In this document: positions 52,401-61,500 of the stretch, one piece after another
Layout: each line of letters starts with the position of its first letter
How positions within the stretch are numbered: the stretch's first letter is position 1
Assembly: GCF_039503195.1 (NCBI RefSeq)
Contig: NZ_JBCJKP010000001.1
Location: 4,154,001 to 4,218,000 of the forward strand
Reading direction: 5' to 3'
Source of the DNA: Streptomyces mirabilis
GTDB taxonomy: Bacteria; Actinomycetota; Actinomycetes; Streptomycetales; Streptomycetaceae
Length of the DNA stretch: 64,000 nucleotides
Translations under genes and position numbers: made by a program
Notes under the pieces: model-generated
The model's database searches: none
The model's input: the letters and a program-made list of their open reading frames with translations, nothing else
What the model was told of the DNA's origin: nothing

Positions 52401-52892
52401 ATGGACACACAAGAGGCTTTGGACAGAGCGATTACCGAATGGCTCGCGCGAGCGCACCCGGTACCTGAGCAAGCCCGAGCGGAGTGGTCGAATCAAGGCG
52501 TAGCACTCTTACCCCTTGGCCGACGGTTCGCCGCAGTTAGGCTGACGGGCGCCCTGGTGCACGCCGCCCTCGACTCGGACGACCCGGGCGTGGTGACCGA
52601 GGGCTTGTCTGCGCGACTGCGGGGTCCCGTCATCCACGACCACCGCACCACAGGCCAGACGTATTACGCGCTCATTCAGTGGCATGCCGGTCTGGTCTGG
52701 GACTACAACCGCAGTGCGCCGTGCCTGCGAGACGACACCTATCTCGGCGTCCCCCGGATCGATCGTCGAGAACCGCCTGGAACTTACTGGGTCGTTCCAC
52801 CGCGCTACGACGGCAACCTGTGCAAGCCACAGGCCGTACGAGATCTGGTCGACGCCGGGTACCGGCAGCTCATCGAGTACGCGTCGGCCTGA
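52401..52892 (+). CDS. Hypothetical protein
   Basis: A 163-aa protein I do not recognise. Start ATG 52401 (MDTQEALDRAITEWLAR) with GGGCAGG just ahead. Features: LLPLGRRFAAVRLTGALVHA, RGPVIHDHRTTGQTYYALI, and PPGTYWVVPPRYDGNLCKPQ, giving a mixed alpha/beta soluble domain with no membrane helix or signal. It opens a plus-strand run of small genes (to 54737) beside the divergent XRE regulator; the 190-bp gap holds CCTCC/GGAGG inverted arms at 52296-52316. Confidence 0.65.
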   Translation: MDTQEALDRAITEWLARAHPVPEQARAEWSNQGVALLPLGRRFAAVRLTGALVHAALDSDDPGVVTEGLSARLRGPVIHDHRTTGQTYYALIQWHAGLVWDYNRSAPCLRDDTYLGVPRIDRREPPGTYWVVPPRYDGNLCKPQAVRDLVDAGYRQLIEYASA

Positions 52893-53038
52893 TCCCCGGC
52901 CCCACCGCTTCCCGCTGCGCGAAGGGGCTGCGCCATGCGACGCGCGGCGGGCCCGAGTCCCCTGTCTCCGAGCGCACGACAGGCAGTCGGCACTCGAGGA
53001 GAGGCCATCCAAAGTTCCCCCACATATGAGGTATTGCC

Positions 53039-53122
53039 GTGTTCAACACAAGCCCGCCCGAACGGCCGCCCGGTCCGACCCCGCCCAGGGGCAGCACGAG
53101 TCCGCAGGAGGCCCAGCGGTGA
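53039..53122 (+). CDS. 27-residue Pro-rich small ORF coupled to the next gene
   Basis: GTG 53039 is preceded by GAGG with seven-base spacing. It encodes MFNTSPPERPPGPTPPRG followed by STSPQEAQR and stops at TGA 53120-53122, overlapping the next GTG by four bases (GTGA). The good ribosome site and exact coupling argue for real translation. It could be a leader that controls translation of the downstream gene or a small peptide. It has no Cys, so it is not itself a thioether-type precursor. Confidence 0.45.
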   Translation: MFNTSPPERPPGPTPPRGSTSPQEAQR

Positions 53123-53568
53123 CGACCACCCTTGTGGCCGATCTCGGCGCAGGCACCCGTACCGGCCGCTCCCTAGTCATGGACACCGAGTTCGACATGC
53201 TCGCCGCGTTCTGCGCCGACGAGTACGGACTCGAGCGTTGCGTTGCCGACCGCGTCGTCGACCAGGCACTCGCGCTCGTCTACGTGATGGGCTCGACTGG
53301 CGAGGGCGCTGCCATGGCCCCATCCCAGCAGGTGGACCCAGGCTGGCACACACTCATCCTGCACACCGACTGGTATGCCGACTGGTGTGACCGGAGCTTC
53401 GGCTACTTCTTGCATCACCAGCCGAACAGCAAGACCCGTACTCACGGCCTGATGACGGACGTCGTCAGGAAGCTCCGTGCGGCGGGATTCGACGTCGACG
53501 AGCGCTTGTGGGGTACGGCGGCCGACTGCAACCCGCCTGCCTGCTGCGGCGACGGTCCCTGCTGCTGA
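53119..53568 (+). CDS. GRDP/DUF1399-like protein with Cys-rich C-terminal tail
   Basis: A 149-aa protein. Start GTG 53119 with AGGAGG seven bases ahead; an ATG at 53025 in frame would add 31 residues of poor composition. The core VDPGWHTLILHTDWYADWCD then FGYFLHHQPN matches the WHT-x-L-x2-T-x2-Y-x2-FC / HH pattern of glycine-rich-domain (GRDP-like) proteins, possibly metal-binding. The C-terminus ends TAADCNPPACCGDGPCC: five Cys in the last 13 residues. That tail could bind metal or be a modified peptide segment. It is coupled to the small Pro-rich ORF. Confidence 0.65.
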   Translation: MTTTLVADLGAGTRTGRSLVMDTEFDMLAAFCADEYGLERCVADRVVDQALALVYVMGSTGEGAAMAPSQQVDPGWHTLILHTDWYADWCDRSFGYFLHHQPNSKTRTHGLMTDVVRKLRAAGFDVDERLWGTAADCNPPACCGDGPCC

Positions 53569-53663
53569 GCTGCAGTCTCTAACCACTCCCCCTCGCACAG
53601 GCGGGTCGGCCTTCTCCTGGGCCGACCCGTCCGCCTTCCTCTGCGTCAGAACGGACTCGCCCC

Positions 53664-54065
53664 ATGCCCCTGACCGAACTCACCGCAACCAGTCGTGTGA
53701 CCGTCTTCCCTCTGGAGAGCCTCACCATCGCCTACACCACTCAGTCCAGCGATGAGCGGTGTCTAGGTGACATCGGGCTCGTCACTGTCGTCGACGAACA
53801 GGGCGACGGCGACGAACTGTGGCGCCTGGCTCGCAAACTCGGTGGGCGCAACTCCGGCGGGGAACAGGCCCGCTGGATCCTGACGCAGGCGAGCCGCGCC
53901 CGGACCGTCGCGTCGTACAGAAACCTGCTGGCCGCGACGTGGACGGCGTACATCCGCCGACGCTTCGATCTGGACGCGCTCTTCGCCAATCACGACATCC
54001 TGATGACCGGCCGGATCGCGCTGTTGAGCCTCGCTGCGCGGTCGGGGGACGATGCGGTGGCTTGA
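53664..54065 (+). CDS. Hypothetical protein
   Basis: A 133-aa soluble protein with no family I can name. Start ATG 53664 (MPLTELTATSRVTVFPLES). It carries IGLVTVVDEQGDGDELWRLA and a helical second half (YRNLLAATWTAYIRRRFDLD, LFANHDILMTGRIALLSLAA). Part of the small-gene run between the XRE regulator and the DUF5753 gene; probably co-transcribed. Confidence 0.6.
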   Translation: MPLTELTATSRVTVFPLESLTIAYTTQSSDERCLGDIGLVTVVDEQGDGDELWRLARKLGGRNSGGEQARWILTQASRARTVASYRNLLAATWTAYIRRRFDLDALFANHDILMTGRIALLSLAARSGDDAVA

Positions 54066-54131
54066 CGAACCACCGCGCCACACCACGTATGAACTCCCCG
54101 GATTCACTGTCATCGGCTGAAGGGAGGGGCG

Positions 54132-54737
54132 GTGACCCATTCCGTCCCGTGGCAACAGCGCCTGTCCAGTGGTACCGAAGATATCCAGGACGAGGTGATC
54201 CGCTGGTACCAACAGACTCGGCATGGCAAGGGGTACGTCCCCACGATGATCTGGGGCACCCTCCAGACCGAGGCCTACGCGACTGTGATCCTCCGCCGGG
54301 TCGTTGACTTCCTCGGGGTTCCGGACGATGTGCCGGCAGGGGTGGCCAAGCGGATGGAGCGGCAGCAGGTGCTGTACGACGGTGAGCACCACTACGACGT
54401 GATCCTCGGCGAACAGGCTCTGTACACGAACATCGGTGGGCCGGAGGTGATGCGCGAGCAGATGGAACGGCTTCTCAGGGATATCGACCTGCCCTCGCTC
54501 TCCCTCGGCGTCCTCGCCGCCACCGCCGAGGTGAGCGTGGTCCCCATGCCCGGCTTCAGCATGTACGACGACGCGAGAGTTCACTACGAACTCGTCTCCA
54601 CCGGTGTGGACGTCACCGAGCCGGATGAACTCGCCCTCCATGACAAGGCCTTCAATGCCCTGAGTAGTGCCGCCTATTACGGCGACCACGCCAAGGATCT
54701 GATCACCAAGGCCCTGGTGTTCTGGAGCCACGACTGA
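54132..54737 (+). CDS. DUF5753 protein without its usual HTH domain
   Basis: A 201-aa protein consisting only of DUF5753: TMIWGTLQTEAYATVILRRV, VAKRMERQQVLYD, HYDVILGEQALYTNIGGPEV, LGVLAATAEVSVVPMPGFSM, YELVSTGVDVTEPDELALHD. In streptomycetes this domain normally follows an N-terminal XRE helix-turn-helix (about 75 residues), which is missing here. GTG 54132 directly follows GAGGGGC, so the short form has its own start and is not a truncation artefact. It may work with the separate XRE regulator at 50935-52209. Confidence 0.75.
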   Translation: MTHSVPWQQRLSSGTEDIQDEVIRWYQQTRHGKGYVPTMIWGTLQTEAYATVILRRVVDFLGVPDDVPAGVAKRMERQQVLYDGEHHYDVILGEQALYTNIGGPEVMREQMERLLRDIDLPSLSLGVLAATAEVSVVPMPGFSMYDDARVHYELVSTGVDVTEPDELALHDKAFNALSSAAYYGDHAKDLITKALVFWSHD

Positions 54738-54831
54738 TCGATCCGTCGCCACGGCGACGATCACGTCGGCTCACGTGACGTTGGCATCAAGGCACCCAAG
54801 GCCGCCCGGTTTTGCTGAGTTTGGCGGTTCC

Positions 54832-54906
54832 GGGGTGAGCGTCAAGAGCGCCCTTCGGGCGTCGGCTGCGCCGATTTCGCTTCGCTCCACTCTTGACCCT
54901 CACCCC
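54832..54906. repeat. Long inverted-repeat element upstream of the HNH gene
   Basis: GGGGTGAGCGTCAAGAG (54832-54848) and CTCTTGACCCTCACCCC (54890-54906) are 17-bp arms (16 pair); between them is a small GCGCCC-TTC-GGGCGT hairpin. The stretch 54785-55180 reads like a dispersed streptomycete intergenic repeat and has no gene. No transposase is nearby; the only linked gene is the DUF222/HNH endonuclease. Confidence 0.7.
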
Positions 54907-55235
54907 TCCACCGCGGAGTGCTCTTGGCAGGGCGGCCCGAAAGGGGGCGGCGGGGGAAGCGGGGGTTGGGTTTCTTCGCGTTGCCGGGTGCCGGGAATTT
55001 GTGGCTTGTGGGACGCCTGGGCTTTCCGCGCACGCCGGGTTGGCATGACGGCTTCCGGATGGTGGGTGGGACGAGAGCACGTCTGGGGTGGTCCGGGTGG
55101 ACCAGGACGCCAGTCGTCTGGCGCGGCACCGGTTGCGATGACGCGCTGCGTGGGCTGGCAGCTGGCCAGCGACAGACAGAGTTCCCAGTTCCGAGGTGGA
55201 TCATTCTGACGGATGAAATGCGGCAATGAGCTGGG

Positions 55236-55260
55236 ATTATCACTCTCCGTGAGCGATAAT
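55236..55260 (+). promoter_or_regulatory. Palindrome overlapping a GATAAT -10 of the HNH gene
   Basis: ATTATCACTC (55236-55245), TCCGT, GAGCGATAAT (55251-55260): nine of ten positions are symmetric. The right arm contains GATAAT, a good -10, about 58 bp before the gene start. A protein bound here would block the promoter. Confidence 0.6.
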
Positions 55261-55317
55261 GGAGGTGTCGGGCCATTGGTGGGTGGGTGAGGTTCGGCGC
55301 TCTCATGGGGGACGGGG

Positions 55318-56673
55318 GTGAGCGCGGTGGCGGTTGTGGTGGAGTCCGAAGTCGATGTGTCGTCTGCGGTGGCAGATGAGTGGATCGCTGAATTGCGGTC
55401 GTGCGCGCCTTCGGTGGAGACCCTGGGGTTGCTGGTCGAGTTGGCCGGTGAGCGACTTTCGGCGCGGGGGCGGATTGATGCCCTGGCCGTGTTCGAGAGG
55501 CATCTTGCCTGGATTCAGGGGATGCAGGTCGAGGTGTTGGCAGCTATTGGGGATTACACGGATTCTGGGGCCGATGCTGCCGCAGCCGGTGAGGCGTTCG
55601 ATGCTCGGCTGCTGCGGGAGTGGGATGCCGCGAGTGATGAAGTGGCTTGTGCCGTGCGGCTGGCCGGCGGCACCGCTTCGCGGCGGCTCGATGTGGCGCA
55701 GCAGCTGTGCGCTCGGTATCCGGCGACTCTGGAGTTGCTGAAGCGTGGGGAGATCTCTTATCTGCAGGCCGAAGCCGTCACGGAATTGTGTGCGGTTCTC
55801 GAGCCGGAGACGGCTGGGCAGGTTGAGGCCGTCGTGGTCGCGAAGATGCCGGAGTTGGCCGTCGGGCAGACGCGGGCCTTGTTGCGTCGGCAGATTCATA
55901 AGGCCGATCCTGACGGGGCTGAGGAGCGGCATCGGCGGCGCAAGACGGATCGGGAGACTGTCCTTTATCCGCGAGAGGATGGAATGGCTCTCTTCGGCGC
56001 CGTCCTGCCTGCTGAGCAGGCTGCCGAGATGGGACAGGCCGTCGATGCACACGCGGCCACGTTCGACAATGACGGGCGGACTATGGCGCAGAAGCGTGCC
56101 GACGCGTTGTACGACCTTGTGGTCAACCGGAACGGTGTGGTGGGAGATTGCGCGAGTCCGGTGCGGGGGCGGGCTGCTGCGGTCGTGCAGGTCACGGTGC
56201 CTCTTGATGTTCTGGTGGGGGCCGAGGACGGGCCTGCGGAGCTGAAGGGGTACGGGCCGATCACCGCGGGGCAGGCGCGCGAGATCGCCTTTGCTCCGGG
56301 GACGATCTGGCGGAGGCTCATCACCGATCCTGGCAGTGGGCTGCTCGTGAAGGTCGATCCGACCACCTACCGACCCACAGCTGATGCCGAGCGGCAGGTC
56401 ATTGCCCGCGATCAGTACTGCGCCTTTCCCAGTTGTCGGATGCCTGCGCATCGCTGCGATGTCGATCACGTCGAGCCGTTCGATCACGAGCGTCCTGAAG
56501 CGGGTGGGTTGACCATTCCCGACAATCTTCAACCGTTGTGTCGGCGGCATCATCGGCTGAAGACCCACCATCCCGGGTGGAGGGTGACACGAGATCCGCA
56601 TACCGGGATTGCCAGTTGGACGAGTCCTACCGGGCATACGTACAGGAATGCGCCGCCCGTTTATCGGGAGTGA
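55318..56673 (+). CDS. DUF222 / HNH endonuclease (13E12 repeat family)
   Basis: A 451-aa protein. Start GTG 55318. The DUF222 region covers about residues 30-300 (LGLLVELAGERLSARGRI, YLQAEAVTELCAVLEPE, MALFGAVLPAEQAAEMGQAV). The C-terminal HNH nuclease has CAFPSCRMPAHRCDVDHVEP then NLQPLCRRHHRLKTHHPGW, with both zinc Cys pairs and the D-H-V and H-H residues. This is the mobile-looking 13E12 family common in actinobacteria. Third-codon bases use A and T far more than neighbouring genes, suggesting recent transfer. The inverted-repeat element upstream may be part of the same unit. Confidence 0.88.
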   Translation: MSAVAVVVESEVDVSSAVADEWIAELRSCAPSVETLGLLVELAGERLSARGRIDALAVFERHLAWIQGMQVEVLAAIGDYTDSGADAAAAGEAFDARLLREWDAASDEVACAVRLAGGTASRRLDVAQQLCARYPATLELLKRGEISYLQAEAVTELCAVLEPETAGQVEAVVVAKMPELAVGQTRALLRRQIHKADPDGAEERHRRRKTDRETVLYPREDGMALFGAVLPAEQAAEMGQAVDAHAATFDNDGRTMAQKRADALYDLVVNRNGVVGDCASPVRGRAAAVVQVTVPLDVLVGAEDGPAELKGYGPITAGQAREIAFAPGTIWRRLITDPGSGLLVKVDPTTYRPTADAERQVIARDQYCAFPSCRMPAHRCDVDHVEPFDHERPEAGGLTIPDNLQPLCRRHHRLKTHHPGWRVTRDPHTGIASWTSPTGHTYRNAPPVYRE

Positions 56674-56689
56674 GTGAGGTTTTCTCACT
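56673..56689. terminator. Short convergent hairpin
   Basis: AGTGAG (56673-56678), GTTTT, CTCACT (56684-56689): it starts on the last base of the HNH stop codon and reaches into the end of the opposing membrane-protein gene. It may end both transcripts. Confidence 0.5.
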
Positions 56690-57851
56690 GACCGACGGTG
56701 AGGAACAGAGTTCCGACTAGAACTGACAGGAGGATCTCATAGCCGAGGACGATGCAGGCCAGGGCCAACACTCCCTTCTGCCACAGACGCGGTCCGCGGT
56801 AGGGAAGGAGCGGTGGCTGGTCCGAGGGTTGGAGCGCCGCTTCGGTCGGGGGCGTGCCCATCTCCGCGCGGGTGCGCCACCAGTGACGTAGCGTTTCGCT
56901 CTTGGCTTCGAACTCCGAGTCCCAGAGCACGCGTCCGACACGCGGTACTGGCAAGGGCGTTCGGCGACTGCTCGCTTCAAGGATGACTAGCCTGCGCCCG
57001 CCGCGGTGGCGCTCGACGGCGATCCCTTGAATCTCGTCCCAGGGAACGGTTCGGGGCCGCAGCCCTCGTATGACCAGGTGGTCGGCAGTGAGGATGACGC
57101 CTCTGCCGAAGCTCAGGAAGCCCGCGCCCAGCAGCAGCGAGATCGCGACGAGTGCGCCGAGCGTGCGGCCGAGGAGCGACGGGTGATCAGCGCCGGGCCC
57201 CTCGGCGAACCCCGCCATCACCGCATCAGCCGCAAGCCAGCCGAGCAGCAGGGCCGTGGGCACCGACCGGCTTGGCGCAGGTCGCATACTCAGTCGCTCG
57301 GGCAGCAGGCCGTGGGTATGCCCCCAGGCGCCGAGTTCACCAGCCGTGTCTTCGACTTGGGCCGCGCCGCCGTTGGCAAGCCACCAGCTTCGGATGGTCG
57401 CGACCTTGTCGTCAAACCGGCGGTCGCGGGACAGGAAACCGGAGCTGGGCATTCGTAGCGGGGTGCGGCGTCCATCCGTCTCGTAGAGGACCACCCGCCG
57501 TCCGCCGGTGAAGGGCTCGACCGCGACCTCGGCCACGTTGGTCCACGGGATGGTCCGGCGGCGCAGGTTGTGGACGACGACCGCCTCAGGGGTCAGGGTT
57601 ACCCCGACGTAGCGGCTCAGCACCCACAGTTCGAGCGTGAAGAAGAACGGCAGCACCACGGCCAGGACCCACGACTCGAACGGCAGCCCGGGCCGCTGGT
57701 GCGCCCACAGCAAGGGGTTCGACAACTGCATCAGCACGGCGGCGCCGAGGATCAGGCCCAGTGGCAGGGACTGCTGCCACGAAGCCCGATAGCGCACTCG
57801 GCCGACCATTTCCGACGATTCCGCTCCGCCATTGCGGGCTTCCTGGTTCAC
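56685..57851 (-). CDS. Membrane protein with two bacterial PH-like domains
   Basis: A 388-aa protein. Start GTG 57851 (VNQEARNGGAESSEMVGR); the longer open frame crosses the divergent promoter. Two halves are alike. Each has two hydrophobic helices (SLPLGLILGAAVLMQLSNPL and VLAVVLPFFFTLELWVLS; then TALLLGWLAADAVMAGF and LVAISLLLGAGFLSFG), followed by a beta-rich bPH-type domain (VTLTPEAVVVHNLRRRTIPW; ILTADHLVIRGLRPRTVPWD). A final helix ends the protein. It was evidently built by internal duplication. Role unknown; such proteins take part in envelope or phage-receptor biology. Confidence 0.75.
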   Translation of the reverse strand: MNQEARNGGAESSEMVGRVRYRASWQQSLPLGLILGAAVLMQLSNPLLWAHQRPGLPFESWVLAVVLPFFFTLELWVLSRYVGVTLTPEAVVVHNLRRRTIPWTNVAEVAVEPFTGGRRVVLYETDGRRTPLRMPSSGFLSRDRRFDDKVATIRSWWLANGGAAQVEDTAGELGAWGHTHGLLPERLSMRPAPSRSVPTALLLGWLAADAVMAGFAEGPGADHPSLLGRTLGALVAISLLLGAGFLSFGRGVILTADHLVIRGLRPRTVPWDEIQGIAVERHRGGRRLVILEASSRRTPLPVPRVGRVLWDSEFEAKSETLRHWWRTRAEMGTPPTEAALQPSDQPPLLPYRGPRLWQKGVLALACIVLGYEILLSVLVGTLFLTVGQ

Positions 57852-57916
57852 AGCTGTTCCACCCCTGCCGCACGAATGACGCGGGGCATCATGCCTGGCC
57901 AGGGACTGTTCGCGCA

Positions 57917-58213
57917 ATGGCTGCCGACGGCCCCAGTGCGACAGAGCAACTGGCAGCCAGGGCGAGTACGTGCCTTCTGCTCGTAGCGCCCACGGCGCTA
58001 CTCCCTCCGGCCGTTCGCTTGGGAGCGCATCTGCCCGGTGTTGCGATCCGGGCCCATGGCCAGGTCGCACTCAGAGACCTGCGCGCACTGGGCGAGCGCA
58101 CCGCCGCCGAGCGCAAGGAACGCTGGCGCGCACTCGAGCACGTCACGCTCAGCCCGAGCCGGATTGGCGACCTAGCGCGGGCCGCCCTTGTCCACAACGG
58201 CAACTGGAAATGA
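57917..58213 (+). CDS. Small hypothetical protein with one membrane helix
   Basis: A 98-aa protein. Start ATG 57917 (MAADGPSATEQLAARAST). One hydrophobic stretch (CLLLVAPTALLPPAVRLGAH) is followed by a charged helical region (LRALGERTAAERKERWRALE). Divergent from the PH-domain protein with a 65-bp gap. A weak AGGGA lies about ten bases ahead. Codon bias is acceptable, but no family is recognised, so it may be spurious. Confidence 0.4.
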   Translation: MAADGPSATEQLAARASTCLLLVAPTALLPPAVRLGAHLPGVAIRAHGQVALRDLRALGERTAAERKERWRALEHVTLSPSRIGDLARAALVHNGNWK

Positions 58214-58533
58214 TCTCCGGCGGGAAAGCCTCAGTGATCAACCGTTCTGGTTCGCCGGTTCGGCGGGCAGCTTCCAATGGAGGCCGCGCCTTGAGTCGGC
58301 ACGCCGGAAGTTCCGCGACTTGCTTCATGACTCCCCCGCCCCTGGGGCGACTTGCGCTCAGTGGGCCGTATCGCGGTGGAGCAACAGTGATCGTGTGCGA
58401 GGTCTTGACAGGAGCTTGGGCGCGCGGCCACCTTTGGCAACGTTGTCACACCCTCTGGCAACGTTGTCATGCCACGCCTCCGGCGCCTCCGCGTGTTCGT
58501 CGGCCGCGCTGTTTTCTGATGGGACTCACGTTC
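58214..58533 (+). promoter_or_regulatory. GH2 promoter region with two LacI-type operators
   Basis: Two identical 14-bp near-palindromes TGGCAACGTTGTCA lie at 58435-58448 and 58456-58469, 21 bp apart centre to centre, i.e. on the same face of the helix. A TTGACA hexamer at 58405-58410 stands upstream. CG-centred palindromes of this kind are bound by LacI-family sugar repressors. The rest of the 320 bp shows no gene. Confidence 0.75.
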
Positions 58534-61500
58534 ATGGCAGGTCAGTCACATGCGCCGCGGGATCCTTCTGGTCCTTCCCGGCGGTCGGTGGTCACTACGG
58601 GTTCGGCTCTCCTCGGCGGGTTCGGTCTAAGCGCTCTGTTCCCGGCGACGAGCACGGCCGCCGGGCGCGGCGACGCGCTCACCGCGGCGGCGTCGTCCGG
58701 TGAACTCGCCGCCTACCGCCCCGTCGAGGTCTCCTCGACGGACTACGCGCCGACTCCGGGCGAGTTCGTGGTCGACCGTCTCGCGTCGCCCGGAGTCCGG
58801 GGAAGCGGATGGCGTGCGGCGGCGGGGGACGATCCGCAGTGGATCTCGGTCGATCTTCAGGCCGACTGCCAGGTGACGCGGGTCCGGCTCACCTTCGAGG
58901 CCGACGCGAGCGATCCGGTTTTCACGCCGCCCGCCACCGGCAACAAGGCGGATGGCACCACCGGCAAGGAGATCCTGTCCAGTTACGCGCTCGCCTTCGT
59001 GGTCGAGACGTCCAGGGACGGCAGCTCCTGGACGAGCGTGTACCGCACGACGGCCGGTACGGGTGGGGTGGTGGACATTCCGCTGACCCGGTCCGTGACG
59101 GCGCGGTGGGTGCGGATGACGGCTCAGCGGCGGTCCAGTCCCAATCCGCTCGGCTTGAACGGATTCGAGGTGTACGGCACGGCCGGCGGGCGGCGTCCCC
59201 CGGTCACCGGCTGGACCGACTGGGGTAGCCACCCCGGCGAGGCTCCCGGGCTGGCTGTCGCGGCGGACGGCACAGTGCCGTTGGAGTCCGGCTGGCGGCT
59301 GACCCTGGACGACTGGGCCGACGGCGAGGGTCCCGACCTGTCGAAGCCGACCGTGGACACCAGCGGCTGGCTGCCCGCCACCGTGCCCGGCACGGTCCTC
59401 GCCTCACTCGTCGACCAGGGAAAGCTCCCGGACCCGGTCGCCGGCCTGAACAATCTGCACATCCCTGAGGCGCTCTCCCGCCATTCCTGGTGGTACAAGC
59501 GTGACTTCGACCTGCCGTCCGGTCTGCGCACCGGCCATGGCCGCAGGGTCTGGCTGGAGTTCGACGGCATCAACCATCAGGCCGACATCTGGCTCAACGG
59601 CCACCAGGTGGGTGGGCTCACCTACCCGTTCGCCCGCTCGGCCCATGACGTGACGGAGTGGATCGCCGAGAAGGGCGAGAACGCGCTGGCGGTGAAGATC
59701 ACGCCGATGCCCGTCCCCGGCAGCCCGGGGGACAAGGGTCCCGCCGGGGAGTCCTGGGTGGACGCGGGCGCGGGTCAGATGAACCTCAACTCGCCCACGT
59801 ATCTGGCCGCTTCGGGGTGGGACTGGATGCCCGCCGTGCGGGACCGGGCCTCGGGGATCTGGAACCATGTCCGGCTGAGGTCCACGGGGCCCGTGGTCAT
59901 CGGCGACCCCCGGGTGGACACGGTTCTGCCGGACCTGCCCGACACCTCGGTCGCCGAACTGACCCTCACCGTCCCGGTCCGTAACGCCGACGCGGTCGAG
60001 CACACCACGACCGTCTCCGCGTCCTTCGGCGACGTACGTGTCACCAAGGCCGTCACCGTCCCGGCAAGCCGGAGCGTCGACGTCACCTTCGCCCCGGACG
60101 CCTTCAGCCGGTTGCGGCTGCGCAACCCCGCACTGTGGTGGCCCAACGGGCTCGGCAGCCCCGCGCTGCACGACCTCACCCTGGCCGCCTCGGTCGACGG
60201 GACGGAGAGCGACCGGCGCACCACTCGCTTCGGTATCCGCCAGTTCGGCTACGAGTACGACGTGCCGCTCCCCTTCACCTCGTCCGGCGACGCCTGCACC
60301 CAGTCGCTGGAGGTCGGAAGGCAGCAGGCCCGCTATGTACGGGTCAGGTGCCTGACCAGGGCCACCGACTGGGGCAACTCCCTGTGGACCCTGTCCGTGA
60401 CCGACAGCGGCAGACCGGGTACCGACCTCGCTCTGCACGCGAGCGCCACCTCCTCCACGACGGACGGCGACGACCACGGCCCCGGCAACGTCACCGACGG
60501 TGATCCCGGCACCCGCTGGTCCTCGGCCTACCAGGACGATCAGTGGATCCGCGTGGACCTGGGCTCCCAGCAGTCCTTCGACGGCGTCGACCTCGTGTGG
60601 GAGCAGGCCTACGCCCGGACGTACGTGGTCCAGGTGTCCACGGACGACTCGACCTGGACGGACGCGAAGTCCGTCGACAACACCGCCGTACCGCTGCCGT
60701 TCAACACCGACCGGGCGAGCCTGCAGGTGGAGGACTTCACCGCCCGCACCGCCCGCTTCGTGCGGATCAACTGCGGTGTGCGCCAAACCAGTTGGGGCAA
60801 CTCCCTCTGGTCCCTTTCGGTGATCGACCGTTCCCGTCCGGGCACCGACCTGGCATTGCACAAGGCGGCCACGGCCTCCACGGAGGAGTCCGACCATCCG
60901 GCCGCCGCCGCGACCGACGGCAGCCCCGACAGCCGGTGGTCGTCGCAGTACGAGGACCACCAGTGGATCCAGGTCGACCTCGGCTCCGCCGAGAGTTTCG
61001 ACCGCGTGGCCATCCTGTGGGAACAGGCCTATCCGAAGACGTACGTCATCCAGGTGTCGGCGGACGGTGACACCTGGACGGATGTGAAGTCCGTGGACAA
61101 CAGTCCGGTGCCGCTGAAGATCAGTGTGAACGGCGTACGGGTGCTGGCCCGGGGTGGCAACTGGGGCTGGGACGAACTGCTGCGGCGGATGCCGGCCGAG
61201 CGGATGGACGCGGCGGTGCGCATGCACCGCGACATGAACTTCACGATGATCCGCAACTGGGTCGGCAGCGTCAACCGCGAGGAGTTCTACGCCAGTTGCG
61301 ACGAACACGGCATCCTGGTGTGGAACGACTTCCCCAATGCCTGGGGCATGGACCCGCCGGACCATGACGCGTTCAACGCGATCGCGCGCGACACCGTGCT
61401 GCGCTACCGCATCCACCCCTGCGTGGTGGTGTGGTGCGGCGCCAACGAGGGCGACCCGCCGGCCGCCATCGACAAGGGCATGCGCGACGCCGTCGAGCAG

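Noticed and set aside
57970..58533. N-terminal extension of the GH2 frame by 188 codons
   Set aside because: It would place the LacI-type operators and promoter inside the protein and bury the Tat signal; the region has no coding character in that frame.
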